Positions 7,251 to 15,634 of a stretch of 18,562 nucleotides of DNA are shown here, piece by piece. The stretch is from JAQBFJ01 sp032123435 (GTDB lineage Bacteria; Verrucomicrobiota; Kiritimatiellia; UBA8416; JAQBFJ01). Positions within the stretch are counted from its first letter, which is position 1, and each line of letters begins with the position of its first letter. The DNA lies in contig JAQBFJ010000284.1 of NCBI GenBank assembly GCA_032123435.1, positions 1 through 18,562 of the forward strand, given 5' to 3'. The notes beneath the pieces are model-generated. The model was not told where the DNA came from. It did no database searches and was given only the letters and a program-made list of their open reading frames with translations. The translations under genes were made by a program, and so were the position numbers.

Positions 7251-8348
7251 ATGAATGAGCGTGAGGCGTATATTGCCCTTAACATGATGGAGAAAATAGG
7301 GCCGGTAACTGTACGTGCCATGGTATTGGCTTTGGGGTCTGCTCGTGCTGTTTTTGATGCCGACAGAAGCGCTTTAATGATGATAAACGGCATTGGTCGT
7401 GAGACAGCGGATGCAATTACAGCGCAAGCTGGCGGCGTTGATTGGGCAGGAGAGCTGGATCGGGTGAATGGGTTAGGCGGTCGTATAATCACGCAGGTTG
7501 ATAAAGAGTATCCTGGTCAGCTTTTGGAGATACATGATCCGCCGCTGGCCCTGTATGTTATGGGTTCATTTGAGAGCAGGGACAGGCATTCTATAGCGGT
7601 TGTTGGTACGCGCCGACCGTCTCATTATGGGCGTGAGTGGGCTGAAAAGCTGGCGTTTCAGGCTGTTAAGGCTGGTTTTACGGTGGTCAGTGGGCTTGCG
7701 CGCGGGGTAGATACGGCAGCGCATGAAGGCGCGTTAAAAGCTAAAGGGCGTACTATAGCTGTCATGGGCAGTGCGCTTGATTGTATTTATCCGGCATTGA
7801 ACGCGGATTTAGCGAGGAGGGTTTCGGAAAGTGGCGCTGTAATCACGGAATTTCCATTAGGCAGGCAGCCGGACAAGACTACTTTTCCCATGAGGAACAG
7901 GATAATAAGCGGTCTATCCATGGGTGTTCTTGTTGTGGAGGCGGGAATCAGAAGTGGTGCTTTGATCACGGCTAACCAGGCCGTTGAGCAGGGCAGGAGT
8001 GTATTTGCCATGCCGGGCCGTATTGACTCGCCTGGTTCTTCGGGTTGTCACAAGTTGATCAAGAGTGGTGCGCGGCTGGTTACAGGTATAGATGACATTT
8101 TAGCGGAGTATGAGTTTTTGATTGCGCCGGGCATGGCCAGTGCTGAGAGAAGCAGTGTTCGTCCGTTGATGTCAGAGGAGGAATTGTGTTTAATGCGGTT
8201 TCTAGAGGAAGGTGAACAGAATGTAGACAGTTTAATACGGGTATCAGGCATGAAGCCGTCATCCGTTGGTTCGTTATTGGTAGGGCTGGAAATTAAGCGA
8301 ATGATAAAAATGTTGCCTGGCCGTGTTGTTGAAGTTGTCAGGCGTTGA
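7251..8348 (+). CDS. dprA: DNA-processing protein DprA
   Basis: 365 residues from the ATG at 7251; GGAG at 7236-7239 precedes it by 11 bases. A TTG at 7227 in the same frame is less likely. DprA protects incoming single-stranded DNA and loads RecA onto it during transformation; it is also found in bacteria not known to be competent. Order: an N-terminal helical region with a helix-hairpin-helix-like stretch (INGIGRETADAI, about 45-56), the Rossmann-like DprA/Smf core with GTRRPS (119-124), SGLARGVDTAAH (147-158) and FPMRNRIISGLS (212-223), and a C-terminal winged-helix-like domain (about 308-361). All three domains of full-length DprA are present. topA follows after 26 bases. Confidence 0.95.
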   Translation: MNEREAYIALNMMEKIGPVTVRAMVLALGSARAVFDADRSALMMINGIGRETADAITAQAGGVDWAGELDRVNGLGGRIITQVDKEYPGQLLEIHDPPLALYVMGSFESRDRHSIAVVGTRRPSHYGREWAEKLAFQAVKAGFTVVSGLARGVDTAAHEGALKAKGRTIAVMGSALDCIYPALNADLARRVSESGAVITEFPLGRQPDKTTFPMRNRIISGLSMGVLVVEAGIRSGALITANQAVEQGRSVFAMPGRIDSPGSSGCHKLIKSGARLVTGIDDILAEYEFLIAPGMASAERSSVRPLMSEEELCLMRFLEEGEQNVDSLIRVSGMKPSSVGSLLVGLEIKRMIKMLPGRVVEVVRR

Positions 8349-8374
8349 AACGGCGCATGAAGAAAGGGTGAAGC

Positions 8375-10855
8375 ATGGGAAAGAAGCTTGTTATTGTTGA
8401 GTCTCCTGCGAAGGAAAAGACTATAGGCAGGATTTTGGGTGACGATTATATTGTGGCTTCCTCGATAGGTCACGTGCGTGATTTGCCGTTGAAGAATCTT
8501 GGAGTGGACATAAAGAATGGATTCAAGCCCAAGTATGTTCTGCTTAAGGGTAAAAAGAAAGTTGTTGATGATCTGAAAAAGAAAGCGAGTCAGAGCGATT
8601 CGATATATCTGGCGCCTGATCCTGATCGTGAGGGTGAAGCGATAGCCTGGCATCTGAAGGTTGTATTGGAAGTGAAGGATGAGCCCAAGGAGTTTTTCAG
8701 AGTGCAATATAATGAAATTACTCCAAACGCTGTTCGGAAGGCTTTTGACAATCCTTGTGAGTTAGATATGAAGCGTGTTGATGCTCAACAGGCGAGGCGG
8801 GTGCTTGACAGAATTGTCGGGTACACGGTAAGCCCGATGTTGTGGCGCAGGATTGGGCGTGGTTTGAGTGCCGGCCGGGTTCAATCGGTGGCGTTAAGAC
8901 TGGTCTGTGAGCGGGAAGAAGAAATCAGCAAATTTATACCTGAAGAATATTGGCTGCTTGGTGCAGTGGTACGCAAACTGATTGATCCGCTTGATTCTTT
9001 TCAGATCAGGCTTATGCGGATAGACGGCAATAAGGCGGCGGTGGCAACTGGGGAACAGGCGGAGAGCATAAAGAATGATTTATTGCGGTGTTCTTTAGGT
9101 GTTACTAAAATTGAGACCAGGAGTGTGACAAAGAAAGCGCCGCCTCCGTATATTACAAGTACGCTTCAGCAGGCAGCTTCTACCTACTGCAGTTTTTCTC
9201 CTAAACGCACTATGGGTATAGCGCAGAAGCTTTACGAGGGCATTGATATTGGCGGGGAACATGTTGGTTTAATTACCTACATGAGAACGGATTCGTTTTC
9301 AATATCCGAAGATGCATTACGCAGTTGTCGTGCGTTGATAAAGGATCGGTTTGGGCCGGAATATTGTCCGGAAAAGCCGAATTATTACAAAAACAAGGCA
9401 GGTTCACAGGGCGCGCATGAAGCTATTCGGCCGACGGATATTAATCGTGCTCCGGAGAGTTTGAAAGGTTGTCTGGCGCCGGCCGAGGTGAAATTATACG
9501 GCTTGATATGGCGCAGGTTTGTGGCTAGCCAGATGTCGCCTGCAAGGATAAATCAGCGTAAGGCTGTTATAGAAAACATTCCAGCGCCGGGAGAGACTGC
9601 GCGGTATTTGTTTCATGCTACTGCTTCTGACGTGGAGTTTCCTGGTTACATGAAAGTTACGGGTATTGACATTGGGAAAAAGGATGATGAATCGGAGTCT
9701 GGCAGGCTGCCTCCGTTGTCTGAAGGTGAAAAACTTGAATGTCTTGAATGGTTAAGCGAGAGAAAGGAGACACAGCCGCCTGCCAGATACGGGGAAGCTT
9801 CACTTGTGCGTGCGCTGGAGAATAACGGTATTGGACGACCTAGTACTTATGCGCAGATTATAACCACGCTGTATCAGCGCAATTATGTTGCCGCAGAAAA
9901 GAGAACGTTGAAGCCTACTGATCTTGGAATGAAGGTAAGTGCTCTACTGGTGGAAACATTGGGAGATCTATTTGATGCCAAGTTCACAGCCAGCATGGAG
10001 GAGTCTCTGGACAAGATTGAGGAAGGTACTGTTGGTTACAAGGCTATGCTCGAGGAGTTTTACAAGGTTTTTGAAGTTTGGATGGAAGCGACAAAGCTGC
10101 CGCCTGCCGATGACAACATGGTAAAAACGGTCCTTTCGGCTTTGGAATCCGTAAAGGAGTGGGCGCCTGAAACAAAAAGGGGGAAGCGTACTTACAGTGA
10201 CAAGAAGTTTGTGGAATCGGTACAGAAGCAATGTGAAAAGAAAGAGAAACCTGTTTCGCAGAAACAACTGCTGGCTCTGGTCAGAATAACGTTGCGGTAC
10301 AGGGATCAATCGCCGCAAATAGAGCAGATTCTTACGGAATCATGTTTTGAGAGTATTCTGAACGATCCGGCGATACAGCCTCCGCGTGAGAGTACGTTAC
10401 GCAAACTGGAGATTCTGGAGAATATTGCGATGGACGAATCCGGTCGTAACTTTGTGGACTCTTTAAAGGCTCGTGCGGAAGACGGGAGACAGTTATCGGA
10501 AGCCCAGATTTATGCTCTTGATAATATAGTGATGGTGCATTCGGGTAAGGTAGAGGGATTTGATGCTTTGAGAGAAGATCTTGAGATTAGTGATGCTGTA
10601 ATAAATCAGGATGACAAGTCTAAGTCCATGCTGGAGGCGCTTGCTTCGGTGCATGACTGGGCTGAACCTGTTAAGCGCGGCAAGAGAGTGTTTGATGACA
10701 GGGCTTTCTGTGAATCGTTGGCGGATCATTTTGCAAGGAAGGGATTTTTGTCGCCCAAACAGGCAGTGGCCCTGAAGAAGCTGGTAAAAAAATACCAAAC
10801 CCAAATTCCTGATTACGAGCATCTCGCGGAGGAATTTGAGATTAAGGTAAAATGA
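8375..10855 (+). CDS. topA: DNA topoisomerase I with unusual C-terminal triple-repeat domain
   Basis: 826 residues, type IA topoisomerase, which relaxes negative supercoils by single-strand passage. The Toprim domain carries Glu9 (VESPAKEKT) and Asp82/Asp84/Glu86 (PDPDREGE) for Mg2+. The nucleophile is Tyr302 in TYMRTDS. GRGLSAGRVQSVALR (161-175), GAHEAIRPTD (346-355) and NNGIGRPSTY (483-492) complete the catalytic core, which ends near residue 575. The usual C-terminal Cys4 zinc ribbons are absent. Residues 586-823 hold three diverged copies of a ~65-residue module; A and C share a W-A-x(2,3)-KRGKR box, and all three share a Phe-x-(E/D)-S stretch and an LS/VS-x-(K/A)Q box. AAAGGGTG just upstream of the ATG is a good ribosome site. 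It lies between dprA and the Xer gene with 20-26 base spacers, so it is probably co-transcribed. Confidence 0.96.
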   Translation: MGKKLVIVESPAKEKTIGRILGDDYIVASSIGHVRDLPLKNLGVDIKNGFKPKYVLLKGKKKVVDDLKKKASQSDSIYLAPDPDREGEAIAWHLKVVLEVKDEPKEFFRVQYNEITPNAVRKAFDNPCELDMKRVDAQQARRVLDRIVGYTVSPMLWRRIGRGLSAGRVQSVALRLVCEREEEISKFIPEEYWLLGAVVRKLIDPLDSFQIRLMRIDGNKAAVATGEQAESIKNDLLRCSLGVTKIETRSVTKKAPPPYITSTLQQAASTYCSFSPKRTMGIAQKLYEGIDIGGEHVGLITYMRTDSFSISEDALRSCRALIKDRFGPEYCPEKPNYYKNKAGSQGAHEAIRPTDINRAPESLKGCLAPAEVKLYGLIWRRFVASQMSPARINQRKAVIENIPAPGETARYLFHATASDVEFPGYMKVTGIDIGKKDDESESGRLPPLSEGEKLECLEWLSERKETQPPARYGEASLVRALENNGIGRPSTYAQIITTLYQRNYVAAEKRTLKPTDLGMKVSALLVETLGDLFDAKFTASMEESLDKIEEGTVGYKAMLEEFYKVFEVWMEATKLPPADDNMVKTVLSALESVKEWAPETKRGKRTYSDKKFVESVQKQCEKKEKPVSQKQLLALVRITLRYRDQSPQIEQILTESCFESILNDPAIQPPRESTLRKLEILENIAMDESGRNFVDSLKARAEDGRQLSEAQIYALDNIVMVHSGKVEGFDALREDLEISDAVINQDDKSKSMLEALASVHDWAEPVKRGKRVFDDRAFCESLADHFARKGFLSPKQAVALKKLVKKYQTQIPDYEHLAEEFEIKVK
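10130..10843 (+). repeat. Three diverged protein repeats within the TopA C-terminus
   Basis: Copy A is residues 586-655 (10130-10339), copy B 674-737 (10394-10585), copy C 752-823 (10628-10843). A and C align across ALESVKEWAPETKRGKR / ALASVHDWAEPVKRGKR, KFVESV / AFCESL and VSQKQLLAL / LSPKQAVAL. B lacks the KRGKR box but keeps NFVDSL and LSEAQIYAL. The basic KRGKR boxes suggest nucleic-acid contact (inference). The repeats are visible only at protein level; the DNA copies have diverged. Confidence 0.75.
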
Positions 10856-10875
10856 AGTAACAGGGGTGTGGATCA

Positions 10876-11856
10876 ATGGCTGGCAGTGATCAGGATGTGA
10901 CAAGTGATCCGTGTGTGGCGCACTTTGTTCAATATCTGGAAAATGAGCGCAATTCTTCGAAGCATACGATTTCGGGTTACCTGCTTGACATTAAGCAGTT
11001 CACGCTTTTCACGTGGAAGAATTGTCGGGTACCTGTTCCATGGGGGAAGGCGGATGTATTTTTTGCCAGAAAATTTCTTGTTGAGTGTCAGAAGAGCGGA
11101 ATGCGGCCTGTAACAACCGGCAGAAAGCTTTCCGGTTTAAGGACATTTTACAAGTTTCTTGAGCGTGAGGAATATGTGGAAAGCAATCCGTTTGGCGGGG
11201 TACGCGCGCCTAGGAAGCAGAAGCATCTTCCCGAGATTTTATCGGTGGCGGAGATGGTCAGGTTGCTGGATGCTCCAGACAGGATGTTTCGCAGGGCGTG
11301 CAAGGCGGATAAAAGCTCTGGTTCGGATCCATTGAAGCAATATGGTGTTGCGCGTGATGCTGCGGTGCTTGAGGTGTTATACAGTACGGGCGCTCGTGTT
11401 AGTGAGGCTACTGGTGCTGTTGAGGATGATGTGGATTTATTGTCGGGTGTCATAAAGGTGCGAGGCAAAGGCAAGAAGGAACGTTTGTGTCCTCTTGGTG
11501 CGCCTGCCTGTAGGGCGATAAAAGAGATGCTGAAAAGAGGGTGTGAGATTGGTGTTGTTGTGAAAACGAAGGGCAAGAGAAGGCCTCTATTCATGAATAT
11601 GAGGGGGCAAGCTCTGACGACTCGTTCTGTTGAGCGTTTGATGAAGAAATATCTGGCTGAGGCCGGTTTGGATCCGAATTTAACACCGCATGCGTTGCGG
11701 CATTCGTTCGCGACACACTTGCTTGATGCTGGTGCTGATTTACGCAGTGTGCAGGAATTGATGGGGCATGCTAGTCTGTCCACGACTCAGATATACACCC
11801 ATATTTCAGTGGAACGTTTAAAAAAGGTATACGAAGATGCGCATCCGAGGGCATGA
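10876..11856 (+). CDS. xer: XerC/XerD-type tyrosine recombinase
   Basis: 326 residues with AGGGGTG (10862-10868) 7 bases before the ATG. Xer recombinases resolve chromosome dimers at dif during division. An N-terminal SAM-like core-binding domain (about 11-110) is followed by the catalytic domain. The full catalytic set is present: Arg174 (TGARVSE), Lys198 (RGKGKKER), His272/Arg275 (HALRH), His298 (LMGHASLST) and the nucleophile Tyr307 (TQIYTH). The C-terminal HPRA matches housekeeping Xer proteins rather than phage integrases. An insertion of about 17 residues compared with E. coli XerD lies at about 135-159 before RDAAVLEVLY. XerC and XerD cannot be told apart here. Position after topA parallels codV in Bacillus. 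Confidence 0.93.
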   Translation: MAGSDQDVTSDPCVAHFVQYLENERNSSKHTISGYLLDIKQFTLFTWKNCRVPVPWGKADVFFARKFLVECQKSGMRPVTTGRKLSGLRTFYKFLEREEYVESNPFGGVRAPRKQKHLPEILSVAEMVRLLDAPDRMFRRACKADKSSGSDPLKQYGVARDAAVLEVLYSTGARVSEATGAVEDDVDLLSGVIKVRGKGKKERLCPLGAPACRAIKEMLKRGCEIGVVVKTKGKRRPLFMNMRGQALTTRSVERLMKKYLAEAGLDPNLTPHALRHSFATHLLDAGADLRSVQELMGHASLSTTQIYTHISVERLKKVYEDAHPRA

Positions 11857-11903
11857 TGTGATATTTGAGACGGGACAAAAGGATGTTTAAAGCGTGGAAA
11901 AAA

Positions 11904-11909
11904 AAGGTG
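11904..11909 (+). promoter_or_regulatory. Ribosome binding site favouring the waaA start at 11918
   Basis: AAGGTG lies 8 bases before the ATG at 11918. The alternative GTG at 11894 has only AGGA (11879-11882) at a longer spacing. Confidence 0.5.
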
Positions 11910-11917
11910 TTTTGCTG

Positions 11918-13264
11918 ATGCATAGACTGGTGTGGTTGGTTTACAACATATTGTTCTTTGTTGGTTACCTGTTGATATTGCCGCATTTTCTGTTGCGCAT
12001 GTGGCGACGTGGCGGGTATCGAAAGGGTTTTTTTCAGCGAATAGGTTTTTATGAAGCGGATATTATTGAGTGTTTGAGGAAAAGATCAAGATTGTGGATT
12101 CATGCGGTAAGCGTGGGAGAAGTGTATGTGGCCCTGCGTTTCATAGCGGAAATGCGCGCGATTGAGCCTGGTAGCGCGTTTGTTCTCACGACAACCACAT
12201 CTACCGGGCACAGGATAGCCGAAGCCGGCTTACATGAAGATGATGTTCTTTTGTATTTTCCAGCTGATTTTCCGTGGGTATTGAGCGGTGTTTTGAAGCG
12301 TATTAAGCCGCGCGCATTGATTCTAACGGAAAGTGAGTTATGGCCTAATTTGATACGGATGACAAAGGGCAGGGGTATTCCTGTTATTCTTATTAATGGC
12401 AGGATATCGATGTCTTCTTATCGCGGCTACAGATTCCTGGGTGTCTTTTTCCGGCGGATAATCAAATGCTTTGATCTGATTCTTGTTCAGACAGAGAAGG
12501 ATAAAGAGCGTTTGCTGGAATTGGGTGGTGAACAGGGCAAGATCAGGGTCATGGGTACGGCCAAATATGATATTATTAGATCTGACGCGATTGGTGAAAA
12601 AAAGGCAAGGCAAGCGCTGATATCCTGCGGGTTCGGTGATGACGATGTAGTCATTGTCGGTGGTTCAACATGGCCTGGTGAGGAAGATATTCTGTTGGGC
12701 ATTTACAAGCGGCTGCGTGAGGAGTTCAAGCGATTAAAGTTGGTCATTGTGCCGCGTCATGCTGAACGTCATGCCCAGATAGCTTTAGAGATACAGAAGC
12801 ATGGTCTTGCTTTTATCAGGCGCAGTGTTCTTGTTCCGGAAGATTGTGGTGTTGGCGCGGGTACGGTTGTTTCCGAAAATGCAGGCGCAGATGTGCTTCT
12901 GGTGGATACAACTGGTGAATTAAAGAATTTTTATGCTTGTGCGGCGATAATTTTCGTAGGGAAGAGTCTTACGAATCATGGTGGGCAGAATATTATTGAA
13001 GCTGCGGCGTCATCGAAAGCGATTATTGTTGGGCCGTACATGGAAAATTTTGCAGATGTTGTTTCAGATTTTGTTTCCGCGAATGCGTTGATGCAAGTGG
13101 CTGATGCCGACCAGTTGGAGCAATCTATCAGGCTGTTGATTAATGATCTGGAAGTTCGTGAATCTTATGGAAGGCATGCTGGCGAGGTGGTTATGTCCAA
13201 GCGTGGTGTTGTGCGGAACAGCGTGAGGGTGATCATGGAATGTCTCAACCTGGATGTTGCATGA
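11918..13264 (+). CDS. waaA: 3-deoxy-D-manno-octulosonic acid (Kdo) transferase
   Basis: 448 residues (456 from the GTG at 11894). It transfers Kdo from CMP-Kdo to lipid A precursor, the first core step of lipopolysaccharide synthesis, at the cytoplasmic face of the inner membrane. An N-terminal membrane anchor spans about residues 4-25. Motifs: WIHAVSVGE (60-68, with the Glu equivalent to the catalytic base of Aquifex WaaA), ESELWPN (138-144), NGRIS (160-164), MGTAKYD (212-218), GGSTWPGEE (248-256), PRHAER (279-284) and GKSLTNHGGQNIIEAA (348-363). This is the two-domain GT-B glycosyltransferase architecture at normal length. It follows the Xer gene by 61 bases and ends 53 bases from the convergent minus-strand cluster; no hairpin terminator is evident between them. 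It shows that the organism makes LPS. Confidence 0.93.
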   Translation: MHRLVWLVYNILFFVGYLLILPHFLLRMWRRGGYRKGFFQRIGFYEADIIECLRKRSRLWIHAVSVGEVYVALRFIAEMRAIEPGSAFVLTTTTSTGHRIAEAGLHEDDVLLYFPADFPWVLSGVLKRIKPRALILTESELWPNLIRMTKGRGIPVILINGRISMSSYRGYRFLGVFFRRIIKCFDLILVQTEKDKERLLELGGEQGKIRVMGTAKYDIIRSDAIGEKKARQALISCGFGDDDVVIVGGSTWPGEEDILLGIYKRLREEFKRLKLVIVPRHAERHAQIALEIQKHGLAFIRRSVLVPEDCGVGAGTVVSENAGADVLLVDTTGELKNFYACAAIIFVGKSLTNHGGQNIIEAAASSKAIIVGPYMENFADVVSDFVSANALMQVADADQLEQSIRLLINDLEVRESYGRHAGEVVMSKRGVVRNSVRVIMECLNLDVA

Positions 13265-13317
13265 ATAAGGAAATGTTATTGTTGTAATCCCGAGTTTGCA
13301 ATTGATGAGTATAGGGG

Positions 13318-14769
13318 TTATTCCGGCAGTGTTTTGCCGATCCATGTTCCTGGCAGAGGGCATTGCCAGGAGAGGTCTGGTATATTGGGGTGTTCCCGTG
13401 TAAAGATGATGAATCGATCTGTCGGCTGCATTTTTTCGATCCAAGGTCCGCTGGTTTCGGATGATAATCCGTGCCACCATATTTGTATATATGTATAAAA
13501 ATCTTCTTGTGGCATAAGGGCTGGTTCAAAGGCTACGAGATAACGCCAGTCCGCTTTGGGGAATCTATAGAATGTGCGGTAGAAGACTTGCATATGCGGT
13601 GAATAGATTATTCCGCCTGGCTCAGGCATTGATGGTTCAAGTTCGGATTCGTCCACAGTAAGGTATGGTATGGCCAGGTTATCGGTCCAGCGGCCTTTGA
13701 CATCATTTGTTGTTGAAATGAATAATACTGTACAGATCAGAATTGTTGTTATGAGTCGCTGTATGGAATTATATGGTTGAGACTCTGAGAGTTCGGAGGA
13801 AAGGCTGTGGCTTATCCATAATGCCAGCGCTGGCAGGCCCCAATCTATCCATGATCGTGTGACTTTGAGGCCAAGGATCCAACTCAGGCAGATCAGTATG
13901 AACACGGGATTATTCAGCAGTGAAATTTTTCTATTACGCATAGTTTGCCATATTAGAATTAGAGCTATGACCATAAGAACCTGGTATTCGCCTGATGATG
14001 GGTGAAATTCACTGACGAGCAATTTGGCTGGGATATGTTTACCCAGAGCCCATTGTGCATGGCATACTTGTTCAACGAGGAAGCGAACGGGGTCGCCGGT
14101 TAAGGCAGCTCCTGTAATTGTGCCGATTATCCAGCAAGCGGCAAGGCTGATGGCTTCGCGTGTTTGTCGGGCGATGAAGAAAGCTGTTATTGGGATCAGG
14201 AAAAGATACCAACTGCCGTGAATCCATGTGGTTAGAATGAAGAGAAAAACGGTTAACAGCATGCGCGTGATATAGCTGGCCGGCTTATGTTGAGTCCACA
14301 TAGCCAGGATCATTACCAGAGCGCACATGGAGAGGATCAGTGGTCTGCCGAACGCGATGCGAAAAATGGAATCGGGTGATATTATACTTATTATCAGGAT
14401 GGCGGCGAGCCATGTTTCGGGTCGTTTTGTCCATGGTAATGCGCTTATTATGAAAAGGAAAAACAGGCTTACTATCGAGAATACCATAAGGTGGTCTTTA
14501 TCCAGTCCGACGGTGGTATGCATTAAGCGTAAAATTGCATGCCATCCCGGATTATGATCCATGATAATGCCTGGCCGTGTTATGATTATTTCCTGCCATG
14601 ATTTTCCGGAGATAGCTTTAGCGACATGTCTCAATGCGTCATCAACGGGCATAAATCCGTAGCTGATGATCTTAAGTGGAATCAGAATACACGTGGCGAT
14701 AACAATGCAGAATACCGCAATCGGTATATATTGTTTGAGCTTACTGGCGCTTATGTCTGTTGTTGTCAT
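13318..14769 (-). CDS. Multi-pass membrane protein, GT-C glycosyltransferase-like
   Basis: 483 residues with an N-terminal membrane helix (about 15-35), about eight more hydrophobic segments to about residue 352, then a soluble C-terminal domain of about 130 residues with many aromatics (TRFYRFP-, IQIWWHG-type segments). Right after the first helix lies MPVDDALRH with Asp43-Asp44, the place and kind of acidic pair that GT-C glycosyltransferases (ArnT/PMT-like) carry in their first large outer loop; GRP at 141-143 in a later loop is also reminiscent. This suggests a lipid-linked sugar transferase acting on the periplasmic side, but I cannot name a family. No clear Shine-Dalgarno precedes the ATG. 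It is the last gene of the minus-strand envelope cluster, 149 bases after the small membrane gene, so it may have its own start of transcription. Confidence 0.6.
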   Translation of the reverse strand: MTTTDISASKLKQYIPIAVFCIVIATCILIPLKIISYGFMPVDDALRHVAKAISGKSWQEIIITRPGIIMDHNPGWHAILRLMHTTVGLDKDHLMVFSIVSLFFLFIISALPWTKRPETWLAAILIISIISPDSIFRIAFGRPLILSMCALVMILAMWTQHKPASYITRMLLTVFLFILTTWIHGSWYLFLIPITAFFIARQTREAISLAACWIIGTITGAALTGDPVRFLVEQVCHAQWALGKHIPAKLLVSEFHPSSGEYQVLMVIALILIWQTMRNRKISLLNNPVFILICLSWILGLKVTRSWIDWGLPALALWISHSLSSELSESQPYNSIQRLITTILICTVLFISTTNDVKGRWTDNLAIPYLTVDESELEPSMPEPGGIIYSPHMQVFYRTFYRFPKADWRYLVAFEPALMPQEDFYTYIQIWWHGLSSETSGPWIEKMQPTDRFIIFTREHPNIPDLSWQCPLPGTWIGKTLPE

Positions 14770-14918
14770 TGATTTTGATCAGATATATTAATCTGCATAT
14801 TCCATTTAGAAAGCCCAATAATATATCATATTGCGTAAGAGTAAAGTGCTGAAATAGCTTAAACTTGTGATGCATGCAGGTTGGTATTATATGATCTTGT
14901 GACAGGGTTGTTTATTTT

Positions 14919-15293
14919 TCAGGGCTGATTGTGGGCAGGTTGACGGTGCAACTGTAATCGGATCGCTGTCAGCAGCAGGATGTACTGTATCGTGAAGCAG
15001 GTGATAATGCCGATTCTTCCTATGATCATGCCTCCGTTTTTAAGTCCGTTAATCAATGGATGCAGGAGAAAGACATTCATCCACCATCCGTTACATATTG
15101 TATCAGGCACGCCTATGCGTCTGAGTATATTTGGAATGATGGCGAAGACAGCAAGGCAATATGACATAATAAGCCATGTCTTGAAGGCTGGTGCGAGTTT
15201 CCTGCCCGCTATTTTATTGCGTATGACAGGATGTATGAACAATATCATACCTGTTAGCATACCCAGCGCGAAGTGTAATGTTGAATCTGTCAT
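14919..15293 (-). CDS. Small membrane protein, function unknown
   Basis: 124 residues from the ATG at 15293-15291, chosen because GGAGG sits 7 bases upstream and the ATG overlaps the preceding stop as TAATG. A longer reading from 15377 would run into that gene. Three hydrophobic segments are visible (about 8-24, 38-58, 90-110). Residues 51-61 (AIIPNILRRIG) resemble residues 45-55 of the preceding small protein (AVAPDLPRLFG), suggesting that the two are paralogues. LHFALGMLTG plus the IPN turn recalls YdjM-like inner-membrane proteins, but their metal ligands are not clearly present, so this is a weak hint only. Probably co-translated with the upstream gene. Confidence 0.6.
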   Translation of the reverse strand: MTDSTLHFALGMLTGMILFIHPVIRNKIAGRKLAPAFKTWLIMSYCLAVFAIIPNILRRIGVPDTICNGWWMNVFLLHPLINGLKNGGMIIGRIGIITCFTIQYILLLTAIRLQLHRQPAHNQP

Positions 15294-15634
15294 TATGGTT
15301 CCTCCGCGATGCGTAATTCGCGCCACGCCGCGAAGAGCAGGGCAGCGATGATAATGACGAACCCGACTGTATAACATTGCGAGTCTGTTTCCATCATATC
15401 GATATTGTAATGCCAGAAGAAGATATTACAGCGTGGATCGACAGAGAGCTGGCTGTAGAGCCGGTGGTTTCCGAATAATCGTGGCAGATCAGGCGCAACG
15501 GCCCAGAGCGCGGAAAGGCACATACATATTGGACCTATAACAAGCATCTGGAGTGAAGCGCGGTACTGTTTTAATATGTAGAAGACAGTCATAATGGCGA
15601 ATGGCAGGGAGATGCCGATTAATATCTGGTTCAT
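15293..15634 (-). CDS. Small membrane protein, function unknown
   Basis: 113 residues; the ATG overlaps the ligase stop as TAATG, and AAGGAT lies 8 bases upstream. Three hydrophobic segments (about 4-21, 29-47, 88-104) surround a polar loop holding APDLPRLFG (47-55) and FFWHYNID (72-79). The PDLPR turn is matched in the next gene by PNILRR. Nothing marks an enzyme. Its fixed position between an O-antigen ligase-like gene and a paralogous small protein, with one-base overlaps on both sides, suggests that the three products are made in matched amounts and may work together in the inner membrane (inference). Confidence 0.6.
   Translation of the reverse strand: MNQILIGISLPFAIMTVFYILKQYRASLQMLVIGPICMCLSALWAVAPDLPRLFGNHRLYSQLSVDPRCNIFFWHYNIDMMETDSQCYTVGFVIIIAALLFAAWRELRIAEEP
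15301..15305 (-). promoter_or_regulatory. Ribosome binding site fixing the start of the 124-residue membrane protein
   Basis: GGAGG on the minus strand lies 7 bases before the ATG at 15293-15291. Confidence 0.6.

Noticed and set aside
8048..8707. 219-codon minus-strand open frame opposite dprA and topA
   Set aside because: It lies antisense to conserved codons of both genes; low complexity and lack of a start signal point to a shadow.
11148..11783. 211-codon minus-strand open frame opposite the Xer gene
   Set aside because: It is antisense to the catalytic domain, with no recognisable protein features.
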